64,000 nt of DNA. Origin: JANQOH01 sp965200095. GTDB lineage: Bacteria; Pseudomonadota; Alphaproteobacteria; UBA7887. A model generated the notes under the pieces. It was given only the letters and a program-made list of their open reading frames with translations. It did not search any database and had not been told where the DNA came from. Positions within the stretch are counted from its first letter, which is position 1. The number at the start of each line of letters is the position of its first letter. Location of the stretch: the NCBI GenBank assembly GCA_965200095.1, contig OZ241350.1:806001-870000 (forward strand). Direction: 5' to 3'. Of the stretch, positions 54,343 through 62,968 are shown one piece after another. Made by a program: the position numbers and the translations under genes.

Positions 54343-54344
54343 CC

Positions 54345-55268
54345 ATGCGGGAACTGGTTCTCAATCACGCCAGCCTCATGGTGGACAGCCGGTCTGCCGC
54401 CGTCGAGGCATTGAAGGACATCATATCCGGCATGGTGGCGCTTGTTCGTTGCGGGGCGGCGGGGCCTGTTCTCAGGTCGGCCCGGGATATGACGCAGATG
54501 CCGTGCGCGCCGGACTTTTCGTTGTTCGATGCGCTTCTGCGCCTGCAAGGGACAGGCGCGCGCGAAGAGCTTGCTTTTTTCGCGGGACTGGCGACGAAAT
54601 CCCCGCTCGTCAGCGACCTCGGAGCGGAGCACCGCATCTTCATCACCGAGGCGCGGGATATGCGTCCCGACGATGGGGCGCCCCTGCTGCTCTGCGCCCT
54701 GGACGATTCCGTTGCCGTCAGCTTTCCGACGCGCCCGGGCTGGGATCGGGATCGGATCGTCGTTGAGTTCAGGGAGCTCCTGCTCGACGAAACCTTCAGC
54801 GACGAATCCGAAGAGATCGATCACCTTTCCAGGGCTGGCCATGCCGAGCCTATTTGCCTCCGATACCAGGAGAGTCGGCGCGCCAATCTTCGCAGCGGAG
54901 AGGAGTTATGGCGCCGCCGTCGCGAGGCGTTTCCGAACCTGCTTTTCGGCCTGGATGTCGAGGACGACGTTGCGTTGCTCCCGCATCTTCGAACGGCGAT
55001 CAATCGGCTGTCCGAACTCGACGCCGCCGCTGCCGACTGGAGCGATGGCCCCGCGCCGCCGTGGACCTGCAAGGTGACGAACGAAAGCGCCAGAGTGCAG
55101 AACAACCCGCAGCTGAGGGAGGCTCGCCGTTTCCGGTCCCGCTCCGGCGCACACGAATTCTTCTACTGGCACGCGCGTTTCGGGAACCACGGACGCATTC
55201 ACCTTCGTTTCGACGCCGCCGCGCACGAAGTCGAGATCGGATATATCGGGACGCACCTGCCGCTATAG
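54345..55268 (+). CDS. Unrecognised third protein of the DUF262/ATPase operon
   Basis: A 307-residue protein with no recognised domain. Mostly helical N-terminal third (MRELVLNHASLMVDSRSAAVEALKDIISGMVALVRCG), a central part with FITEARDMRPDDGAPLLLCALDD and PGWDRDRIVVEFRELL, then EELWRRRREAFPNLLFGLDVEDDVALLP. The compact end FFYWHARFGNHGRIHLRFDAAAHEVEIGYIGTHLPL is very patterned (aromatic-His, RIH, GYIGxHLP) and looks like a conserved functional domain. The GTG at 54339 overlapping the ATPase stop is an alternative start. No signal peptide or membrane helix. Its tight coupling makes it a component of the system, perhaps sensor or effector. Confidence 0.8.
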   Translation: MRELVLNHASLMVDSRSAAVEALKDIISGMVALVRCGAAGPVLRSARDMTQMPCAPDFSLFDALLRLQGTGAREELAFFAGLATKSPLVSDLGAEHRIFITEARDMRPDDGAPLLLCALDDSVAVSFPTRPGWDRDRIVVEFRELLLDETFSDESEEIDHLSRAGHAEPICLRYQESRRANLRSGEELWRRRREAFPNLLFGLDVEDDVALLPHLRTAINRLSELDAAAADWSDGPAPPWTCKVTNESARVQNNPQLREARRFRSRSGAHEFFYWHARFGNHGRIHLRFDAAAHEVEIGYIGTHLPL

Positions 55269-55516
55269 CGCTTCGCCGCATTGAGGCGACGCTGTCCGAA
55301 CACGGCGCGGCGCTGTCCGGGATCGGCGAACGTCTGACGCGCGTCGAGGCCGCACAGCACGAGTTGCGCGAGCGTATGGACGGGCCGGACGCCGGACTGC
55401 ACGCCGTGCGCAGCGACCCGGCGCGCATCGAAGGCGCCGTCGCCGGCGCGCTCGGACGTCCCTTCCCCGAACTCATGACGCGCCCCGCGGACGCCGCAAC
55501 CGCAGCCGCCGAATAG
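55269..55516 (+). pseudogene. Coiled-coil gene fragment behind the operon
   Basis: The frame reads LRRIEATLSEHGAALSGIGERLTRVEAAQHELRERMDG and ends PADAATAAAE, a clean heptad coiled coil. No start codon or ribosome site precedes it, and the frame upstream is only a shadow of the third operon gene. It looks like the C-terminal remnant of a small coiled-coil protein whose beginning was lost when the operon arrived. The rest of the gap to 55655 has nothing recognised. Confidence 0.35.
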
Positions 55517-55655
55517 TCCCGCGCCGCACGAAGGTTTCGGCGCGCCGCGCCGCCATGTCCGGGAGAATCCGGCGACGGCCCTTGCCGCCGCGAACCGGTC
55601 GCGGTCGCGCCCCGGAAAACCGGCCCGGTTTCCCGACGCGCTCCGGCGCGGGCGT

Positions 55656-55853
55656 CTATTCGCCGTCGCGCAGGCGGTCGAGGATACGGCGGACGGCGCG
55701 CCCGGCGGCGCGGGGGCGGTCGGGGGCGCGGGCGACCCGCTTCGCTTCGTCGAGCGTCGCCCGCGCCGCACGCGCGGCGGTCGCGCGCACGCGGGGGTTG
55801 GCGGCGAGCTTGCGCGCGCCCATGCGCATCAGCCCGGCGAGGAAGAAGTTCAC
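55656..55853 (-). CDS. Small basic helical protein downstream of cobW
   Basis: A 65-residue Ala/Arg-rich protein (MNFFLAGLMRMGARKLAANPRVRATAARAARATLDEAKRVA). Its ATG overlaps the CobW stop (ATGA), which argues that it is expressed by coupling and is not chance. An amphipathic helical N terminus may touch the membrane. No family recognised; small proteins of this look are common after core alphaproteobacterial genes. Confidence 0.5.
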   Translation of the reverse strand: MNFFLAGLMRMGARKLAANPRVRATAARAARATLDEAKRVARAPDRPRAAGRAVRRILDRLRDGE

Positions 55854-56869
55854 AGCGCCGCCGCGACGGCGGCCCGGTCGAGGCCGGACGCGCCGATGAA
55901 CACGAGGCGGCCCGCGCGCGGTTCGTCCGGGCGCCAGTCGCGGTCGTAATAGTGCTGAAAACGCTCGCCAACGCCCTGGACGACCATCCGCATGTCGCGC
56001 CCGTCGATAGCGAGCACCCCCTTGACGCGCAGGATGTCGTGGCGGCGCACGAGGTCGCGCAGGGTCGCGATGAGCGGCTCCGGCGCCCGCAGTCCCGGAA
56101 CGTCGAGGTGGAAACTGGTGAAATCGTCGTGGTCGTGATCGGCGGCGCCGTCGTGATGCGAGGGGCGGGCCGCGAGGTCGTCCTCGGCGGCGGCGGCGAG
56201 GCCGAACAGCACCGCGGGGGGAACCGCGCCGTGGGCGCCGCGCACCAATTTGACGCCGGGGCGCAGGCGCGCGCCCAGCGCCGCTTCGAGAGCCGCCAGT
56301 TCCTCCGCCGCGACCAGGTCGGTCTTGTTGAGCAACACCATGTCGGCGCAGGCCAGCTGGTCGTCGAAGAGTTCGGCCAGGGGGCTTTCGTGATCGAGCG
56401 ACTCGTCGGCCGCCCGCTGCGCCTCGACAGCGGCGATGTCGGCGGCGAAACGTCCGTCGGCGACGGCGCGCGAATCGAGCACCGCGACCACCCCGTCCAC
56501 GGTGACGCGGGTGCGCACCTCGGGCCAGCCGAACGCCCGGACCAGAGGCTTGGGGAGCGCCAGGCCCGAAGTTTCGACGACGATGTGGTCGGGCGCCGGG
56601 GCGCGCGCCAGCAGCGCTTCCATGGCCGGAAGGAATTCGTCGGCGACGGTGCAGCAGATGCAGCCGTTGGCGAGCTCGACGACGCTCCCGTCGCAGGCCG
56701 GGTCGCCGCAGTCCTCCAGCAAACTGCCGTCGAGCCCGATATCGCCGAATTCGTTGACGATCACGGCAATGCGTCTGCCGCCGGGGGCGGCGAGCAGGTT
56801 GCGGACGGCGCTGGTCTTGCCGGCGCCGAGAAAGCCGGTGACGACGGTCGCGGGGATCTTCGCGGACAT
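55850..56869 (-). CDS. cobW: CobW-family GTPase/metallochaperone
   Basis: A 339-residue G3E GTPase. Walker A GFLGAGKT is at 12-19, VNEFGDIGLDG follows, the metal motif is CICC (70-73) in ELANGCICCTV, VVETSGLALPKP (Walker B-like) comes next, and base recognition is LLNKTDL. A His/Asp-rich loop (HHDGAADHDHDD) may bind Co or Zn, then a C-terminal CobW_C domain (RVKGVLAIDGRDMRMVVQGVGERFQHYYDRDWRPDEPR with GRLVFIG). The DILRVKG and length suit CobW proper, which serves cobalamin synthesis. That fits the B12-dependent reductase elsewhere in the window. It shares a strand with the dapA-family gene 16 bp upstream. Confidence 0.85.
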   Translation of the reverse strand: MSAKIPATVVTGFLGAGKTSAVRNLLAAPGGRRIAVIVNEFGDIGLDGSLLEDCGDPACDGSVVELANGCICCTVADEFLPAMEALLARAPAPDHIVVETSGLALPKPLVRAFGWPEVRTRVTVDGVVAVLDSRAVADGRFAADIAAVEAQRAADESLDHESPLAELFDDQLACADMVLLNKTDLVAAEELAALEAALGARLRPGVKLVRGAHGAVPPAVLFGLAAAAEDDLAARPSHHDGAADHDHDDFTSFHLDVPGLRAPEPLIATLRDLVRRHDILRVKGVLAIDGRDMRMVVQGVGERFQHYYDRDWRPDEPRAGRLVFIGASGLDRAAVAAAL

Positions 56870-56885
56870 AGCGAGGCGGAGACGC

Positions 56886-57797
56886 TCAGGAAGCGGCGCG
56901 CAATTCGGCGGGCATCAGGCCGAGCGCGGTCATCCGCCGCCGCAATTCGCGGTCCTGGTCGGCGTCGAGGGGCGCGCCGGGAGGACGCGGCGCGCCGCAG
57001 TCGATGCCCAGCCGGTAGCCGACCGCGGCCTTGAGCACGGGGTGGAAGTGGCCGATTTCGAAGAAGTCCACCACCGCTATGCCCTTGTCCTGGGCGGCGC
57101 GGGCGCGCTCCATGTCGCCGGCGGCGAAGGCGTCGCGCAGTTCGGTCCAGTATTCGGGCGCGATCCCCGGCCAGCCGTCGACCACCCCGACCGCGCCCAT
57201 GGCGAGCGCCGCGAGGGTCCAGTTGGCGCGGCCGATGAAACAGTCCAGCCCCATGCCGACGAACGGCCGGACATGGCCGAAATTCAGCGCCGAATGTTTG
57301 AGACCGGTCAATTGCGGCACGCGGTCCCGGATTTTCGCCATCAGCGGCGGGTCGATCTCGACGCCGGTCGCGCTCGGCAGGTTGTAGGCGAAGAACGGCC
57401 GGTCGGCCGCGGCGGCGACGGCGCGGTAATGCTCGACGATGGCGGCGTCGTTCTGGCCGTAGAAGAACGGCGGCACGCAGCAGATCGCGTCGACGCCGGC
57501 GCCGGCGGCGTGTTCCGCCATCGCCGCCGCGCGCCGCGTGGTCGGCGCGCCCACATGCATGATGGTTCTGGCGCGCCCCTTGCACTGGTCGACGGCGATT
57601 TCGGCGATCCGGTTGTTCTCCGCATCGTCGAGCAGCACGCTTTCGCCGCTGCCGCCGGCGATCCAGAAGCCGTCGACGCCGGCCCCGATATTGAACTCGA
57701 TCACCTGGCGGAACGCCTCTTCGTTCAGCCCGCCATCCGCCGTCATCGGCGTGATCGACGCCGTATAGACGCCGTGAAACCTGCCCGTTCCGCTCAT
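56886..57797 (-). CDS. Dihydrodipicolinate synthase/N-acetylneuraminate lyase family protein
   Basis: A 303-residue class I aldolase of the DapA/NanA family. It starts GVYTASITPMTADGGLNEEAF, then FWIAGGSGESVLLDDAEN (the GGSGE phosphate/carboxylate-like loop), CCVPPFFYGQND, and FFAYNLPSATGVEID with Tyr138. The Schiff-base Lys167 is in LTGLKHSALNF. The GLKHS context and neighbours (RraA-family and aldo/keto reductase) suggest a catabolic pyruvate-type lyase, not lysine biosynthesis. The start is the ATG just before GTGRFHGVY; the longer frame lies in the divergent promoter region. Confidence 0.88.
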   Translation of the reverse strand: MSGTGRFHGVYTASITPMTADGGLNEEAFRQVIEFNIGAGVDGFWIAGGSGESVLLDDAENNRIAEIAVDQCKGRARTIMHVGAPTTRRAAAMAEHAAGAGVDAICCVPPFFYGQNDAAIVEHYRAVAAAADRPFFAYNLPSATGVEIDPPLMAKIRDRVPQLTGLKHSALNFGHVRPFVGMGLDCFIGRANWTLAALAMGAVGVVDGWPGIAPEYWTELRDAFAAGDMERARAAQDKGIAVVDFFEIGHFHPVLKAAVGYRLGIDCGAPRPPGAPLDADQDRELRRRMTALGLMPAELRAAS

Positions 57798-58077
57798 TCC
57801 GCCATTCTCCTCGCCCGGTCGTCCGAATGTGCGCGAAATCGCTCGCGCCGGCAAGCTGGCGTACCGGTTCGCGACATATGAGACGCCGGGTGGGCCGCCA
57901 TGGCCGCAAGCGGGCTTCCGGCCATGGAAAGGCCCGGACGCCCACTGTCCGAACCGGGTCACGGCTTGCAACGGCGCCGGAGGCGGTCATGATGGCGGGC
58001 GACGGAAGCCTGCGGGGAGGCATGGGGATGAATGCTCGGCAGGAGCCGGAGGGCCGCGGGCCGCGGCGCGGCGGGCG

Positions 58078-58800
58078 GTGACCGCGGTCCCGGAAGCGCC
58101 GCCGCGCGAGGCGCTCGACGCCTTGCTGAAGGTGAGCGCGGCGACGGTTTCGACGCAATTGCTCAAGCGCGGGCTGCGGACCCACTGCGTCCAGGGCGTG
58201 CGGCCGGTCAACGCCGCGAAAGCGTCGTTCGCGGCGCCGGCTTTCACCCTGCGCTACATCCCGGCGCGCGAGGACAAGGCGATCCCCGAAATATGGCGCG
58301 ACCGGGAGTATCCGCAGCGAAAGGCCATCGAGACGGTCCCGCAAGGATGGGCGCTGGCGGTCGACGCGCTGGGCGACCGGCGCGCCGGGTCGATGGGCGA
58401 CATCCTCGTTCTGCGGCTGCAAAAGCGCGGCGTGGCGGCGCTGGTGACCGACGGCGCGCTGCGCGACACGCCGGAGCTCGCGAAGATGGACTTCCCCGCC
58501 TTTTGCGCCGGGGCGGCGGCGCCGGCGAGCATCGCGACCCTGTTCGCCGTCGACCTGCAATGCCCCATCGCCTGCGGCGGCGCCGCGGTGTTTCCCGGCG
58601 ACGTTCTGGTCGGCGACGCCGACGGAGTCGTGGTCGTTCCCCGCGCCCTGGCGGCCGAGGTCGCGCGCGACGCGGTGGAGCAGGAGCGTCTGGAGCGCTT
58701 CGTGCAGGGGCGTATCCGCGCCGGCCAGCCGACCTTCGGCAACTATCCGCCCGACGAAGCGACGCTCGCCGCCTATGCGGCGTGGAAAGAGGAAGACTGA
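58078..58800 (+). CDS. RraA-family aldolase/decarboxylase-like protein
   Basis: A 240-residue protein of the RraA/HMG aldolase fold. It has SAATVSTQLLKRGLRTHCVQGVRP, the VDALGDRRAGSMGDILVLRLQKRGVAALVTDGALRDTPELAKMDFPAFC block (the G..GD......G..G.V.DG..RD motif binds metal and pyruvate enolate), and CGGAAVFPGDVLVGDADGVVVVPRALAAEV. Members include 4-carboxy-4-hydroxy-2-oxoadipate aldolase; many are uncharacterised. The GTG start is taken because the frame upstream is Arg-rich. It lies 3 bp before the aldo/keto reductase and diverges from the dapA-family gene, so the three may form one pathway. The 280-bp gap between them holds nothing else. Confidence 0.87.
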   Translation: MTAVPEAPPREALDALLKVSAATVSTQLLKRGLRTHCVQGVRPVNAAKASFAAPAFTLRYIPAREDKAIPEIWRDREYPQRKAIETVPQGWALAVDALGDRRAGSMGDILVLRLQKRGVAALVTDGALRDTPELAKMDFPAFCAGAAAPASIATLFAVDLQCPIACGGAAVFPGDVLVGDADGVVVVPRALAAEVARDAVEQERLERFVQGRIRAGQPTFGNYPPDEATLAAYAAWKEED

Positions 58801-58803
58801 ACG

Positions 58804-59775
58804 ATGCGCGTCCGCCGCCTCGGCCGCACCGGCCTGCGGGTTTCGGAACTCGCCTTCGGCGGCGGCCGGGTCGGCGGAATCCTGATCCACGGGAGCGAGA
58901 CGGCGCGCCGCGCGGTCCTGGCGCGGGCGCTCGAGGCGGGGATCGACCTGATCGACACAGCGCCGTCCTATGGCGACGGCGTTTCGGAAGCGGCGCTCGG
59001 GCGGCTGCTGCCGGAACTCGGCGCCTCCCCTGTCGTCGCGACCAAGGTCCGGGTCGACCCGCGCGCGCCCGACCTTGCGGCGCAGGTGGAGCGCAGCGTC
59101 GCCGGCAGTCTGCGACGGCTGCGGCGGGACCCGGTCGATATCCTGCAATTGCACAACCCCCTCGCCGCCGCCGACGATTCGCAATGTCTCTCGGCGGACA
59201 GGGCGGTCGACGAAGCCGCCGACGCGCTCGACCGGGCGCGCGAGCGCGGTCTCGCCCGGTTCGTCGGGATCACCGCCCTGGGCGAGACCGCCGCGGTGCG
59301 CCGGGTTATCGCGAGCGGGCGTTTCGATACCGCTCAGGTCTATTACAACCTGCTCAACCCGAGTGCGGGCGAGACGATGCCGGGCGCCTGGGAAGGGCAC
59401 GATTTCGCCGGCGTGATGGCGGCCTGCCGCGCCGCCGACACGGGCGTCGTGAACATCCGGGTCTTCGCCGGCGGCGCCATCGCCAGCGAGCGCCGGCACG
59501 GGCGCGAGGTTCCCGTTACCGACGACGCCGACCCGGAGCGGGAGAGGCGCCGCGCGGCGGCGGTCTTCGACAGGCTCGGCGCGGACTACGGCGCCCGCGC
59601 GCAAACGGCGATCCGGTTCTCGCTGGCGAACCCGGACATCGCCTCGGCGGTCGTGGGGATGGCCGAGGCGGACCATCTGGAGGAAGCGCTTGCCGCCGCG
59701 GAAAAGGGCCCCTTGCCGGAGTCCGCCCTGGCGACGCTGCGCGCGCTCCATGCCGTGAATTTCGGTCCCGGATGA
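58804..59775 (+). CDS. Aldo/keto reductase
   Basis: A 323-residue AKR with the TIM-barrel start MRVRRLGRTGLRVSELAFGGG. The catalytic tetrad is visible: Asp in LIDTAPSYG with Tyr after it, Lys in VATKVRV and His in LQLHNP. The C-terminal half has RFVGITALGETAAVRRV and SLANPDIASAVVGMAEADHLEEAL. NADPH-binding loops are present. Galactose- or pyridoxal-type dehydrogenases look like this; the substrate is unknown. It is coupled to the RraA-family gene. Confidence 0.92.
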   Translation: MRVRRLGRTGLRVSELAFGGGRVGGILIHGSETARRAVLARALEAGIDLIDTAPSYGDGVSEAALGRLLPELGASPVVATKVRVDPRAPDLAAQVERSVAGSLRRLRRDPVDILQLHNPLAAADDSQCLSADRAVDEAADALDRARERGLARFVGITALGETAAVRRVIASGRFDTAQVYYNLLNPSAGETMPGAWEGHDFAGVMAACRAADTGVVNIRVFAGGAIASERRHGREVPVTDDADPERERRRAAAVFDRLGADYGARAQTAIRFSLANPDIASAVVGMAEADHLEEALAAAEKGPLPESALATLRALHAVNFGPG

Positions 59776-59830
59776 ACCGCGCCGGCGAATCGCCCGCCGG
59801 CGAAAACGCCCCCGATTCGCCGGATTGCGG

Positions 59831-59845
59831 GAACGATGAGAGAAC
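59831..59845 (+). promoter_or_regulatory. LexA (SOS) box upstream of recA
   Basis: GAACGATGAGAGAAC is GAAC-N7-GAAC, the direct-repeat LexA motif of alphaproteobacteria. It lies 115 bp before the recA ATG. A TAAAAT at 59854-59859 could be a -10 overlapping this site; a second possible promoter is TTGCGC (59887-59892), 17 bp, TACAGT (59910-59915). LexA binding here would explain DNA-damage induction of recA. Confidence 0.75.
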
Positions 59846-59959
59846 CCGAGGAATAAAATCGCGTAGTTTCAATCGGTTAGAGTCCCTTGCGCGTCAGGAA
59901 CGAAACGGATACAGTGCGTTCGCCGCGCCGCCTCGGCGGGCCGCAAACAGGGGAGCGTC

Positions 59960-61009
<1,050 letters not shown>

Positions 61010-61061
61010 CGCCGTGCCGGGGGAACGCGCCGCCGCCCGGGGCGATCGTCCCGACCGGCGG

Positions 61062-61394
61062 ATGACGTTTTCCCGGCCCCGAAGCGCCCGGTTCGATTCC
61101 GGCGCGCAGTGCGTTCTCGAATGCGCGGACAACCTCGCGTTCATGAAGACGCTTCCCGACGACAGCATGAAGCTCGTCGTAACCTCGCCGCCTTCGTGCC
61201 AATTTCCGGTCGAATTGGTCGAACGCCTGGTGCTTTCGATGACGGAAGTCGGGGACTCGGTGTTCGACCCCTATATGGGCGTGGGGTCGTCGATCGTCGC
61301 CGCGCTCATGCACGACCGCGCGGCCTGGGGCTGCGACACGGCGCCCCGATATGTGGATATCGCCCGGGAGCGGGTCCGCGCATTGAGCGTGTGA
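61062..61394 (+). pseudogene. DNA methyltransferase remnant with internal deletion
   Basis: The first half, RFDSGAQCVLECADNLAFMKTLPDDSMKLVVTSPP, is the start of a beta-class N4/N6 amino-methyltransferase with motif IV (TSPPY, here TSPPS). Directly after it comes FPVELVERLVLSMTEVGDSVFDPYMGVGSSIVAALMHDRAAWGCD, the C-terminal part with motif I (DPYMGVGSS). About 130 residues that normally lie between, including the target recognition domain, are missing in frame. The last codons and the TGA come from the terminal module of the repeat (GAGCGTGTGAAGAAAT, from 61386). It is 110 residues, cannot be a working enzyme alone, and has no restriction partner nearby. Confidence 0.7.
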
Positions 61395-61620
61395 AGAAAT
61401 TGGATGCCTCTCACAAATAACGGGGGACCGCCGAAGAGTCGGCGTAGAGAAAGACAATACCCCGCCGACAATACTTCGTCATTCCCGCGAAAGCGGGAAT
61501 CTCGTGCGGCGTTTCTGTAATAAAACGGGCCGACATAGCGGACGGCCGCCTCCAGATTCCCGCTTTCGCGGGAATGACGAAGAGTAGTTCGGTCTCTATG
61601 ATTTCTTCACACACTCATTG
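61386..61620. repeat. Single dispersed element after the methyltransferase remnant
   Basis: One element from GAGCGTGTGAAGAAATTGG (about 61386) to GATTTCTTCACACACTC (about 61600-61617), with two core palindromes near 61482 and 61555 and the CGGACGGCCGCCTCC module between. It provides the end of the methyltransferase remnant. 61621-61760 holds nothing recognised. Confidence 0.85.
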
Positions 61621-61762
61621 CGGGACGGGACCCTGAAAACGCGCCCGATGGGCAAACCCGTCTACGATCCCGAGCTGCCGCGCGGCCGCCGCCGATGCGA
61701 GGCCGGGTTCGTTACTCCCGTTTGAACGGAGAGGAGTGACTTCGGTTCGTCGCCCCCGGGAG

Positions 61763-62953
61763 AGCGTGTGAAGAAATCGTGCGCCTTTCATCGCGACGGA
61801 CGGATCGCCGAAGTATCGGCATTGTAAAAGACAATGCCCATCGAATAATACTTCGTCATTCCCGCGAAAGCGGGAATCCGGAGGCGGTCGTCCGCAATGT
61901 CGGCCCGGTTTTTCTTACGGAAACGCCGCAAACAGATTCCCGCTTTCGCGGGAATGACAAGTATTTGTAAGGCTATTCGAGTTCTTCGCACGCTCGAAAG
62001 CGGGAATCCAGTCTGTCGTTTCCGCAAGAAAAACACCGGAGAGTCTTGTGCGCGCCGCCTCTGGATCCCCGCTTTCGAGCGTGTGAAAAAATCGCGCGGC
62101 CCCCATCGCGACGGACGGATCGCCGAAGTATCGGCATTGTAAAAGACAATACCCATCGAATAATACTTCGTCATTCCCGCGAAAGCGGGAATCCGGAGGC
62201 GGTCGTCCGCAATGTCGGCCCGGTTTTTCTTACGGAAACGCCGCAAACAGATTCCCGCTTTCGCGGGAATGACGAAGAGTAGTGGGGCCTTTCAGTTCTT
62301 CATACGCTCGAAAGCGGGAATCCAGTCTGTCGTTTCCGCAAGAAAAACATCGGAGAGTCTTGTGCGCGCCGCCTCTGGATTCCCGCTTTCGAGCGTGTGA
62401 AGAAATCGCGCGCCTCTCATCGCGACGGACGGATCGCCGAGGTATCGGCATTGTAAAAGACAATACCCACCGAATAATACTTCGTCATTCCCGCGAAAGC
62501 GGGAATCCGGAGGCGGTCGTCCGCAATGTCGGCCCGGTTTCTCTTACGGGAACGCCGCAACGGATTCCCGCTTTCGCGGGAATGACGAAGAGTAGTGGGG
62601 CCATTCGATTTCTTCATACGCTCGAAAGCGGGAATCCAGTCTGTCGTTTCCGCAAGAAAAACATCGGAGAGTCTTGTGCGCGCCGCCTTTGGATTCCCGC
62701 TTTCGAGCGTGTGAGGAAATCGCGCGCCTTTCATCGTGACGGACGGATCGCCGAGGTGTCGGCATTGTAAAAGACAATGCCCACCGAATGATACTTCGTC
62801 ATTCCCGCGAAAGCGGGAATCCGGAGGCGGTCGTCCGCAATGTCGGCCCGGTTTTTCTTACGGGAACGCCGCAACGGATTCCCGCTTTCGCGGGAATGAC
62901 GAAGAGTAGTAGCGTCTCTCGATTTCTTCACGCGCTCTTTCGCGGGAACGACG
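61763..62953. repeat. Four-copy 314-bp tandem array of the dispersed repeat
   Basis: Four head-to-tail units of 314-315 bp (the same CGGATCGCCGARGTATCGGC starts at 61801, 62116, 62430 and 62744). Each unit has the CGGCATTGTAAAAGACAAT stem, the palindrome, the GTCGTCCGCAATGTCGGCC module, TTTTTCTTACGG, a mirrored palindrome, CAGTCTGTCGTTTCCGCAAG and GAGAGTCTTGTGCGCGCCGC. Units 2-4 are nearly identical. The array ends 15 bp before the stop of the second autotransporter gene. No gene is contained. Confidence 0.9.
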
Positions 62954-62968
62954 CAACGCCGGCGGCGG

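Noticed and set aside
54018..54344. Upstream extension of the third defence-operon gene into the ATPase gene
   Set aside because: The extension is Arg/Ala-rich shadow sequence; the abutting ATG (or GTG at 54339) fits coupled translation.
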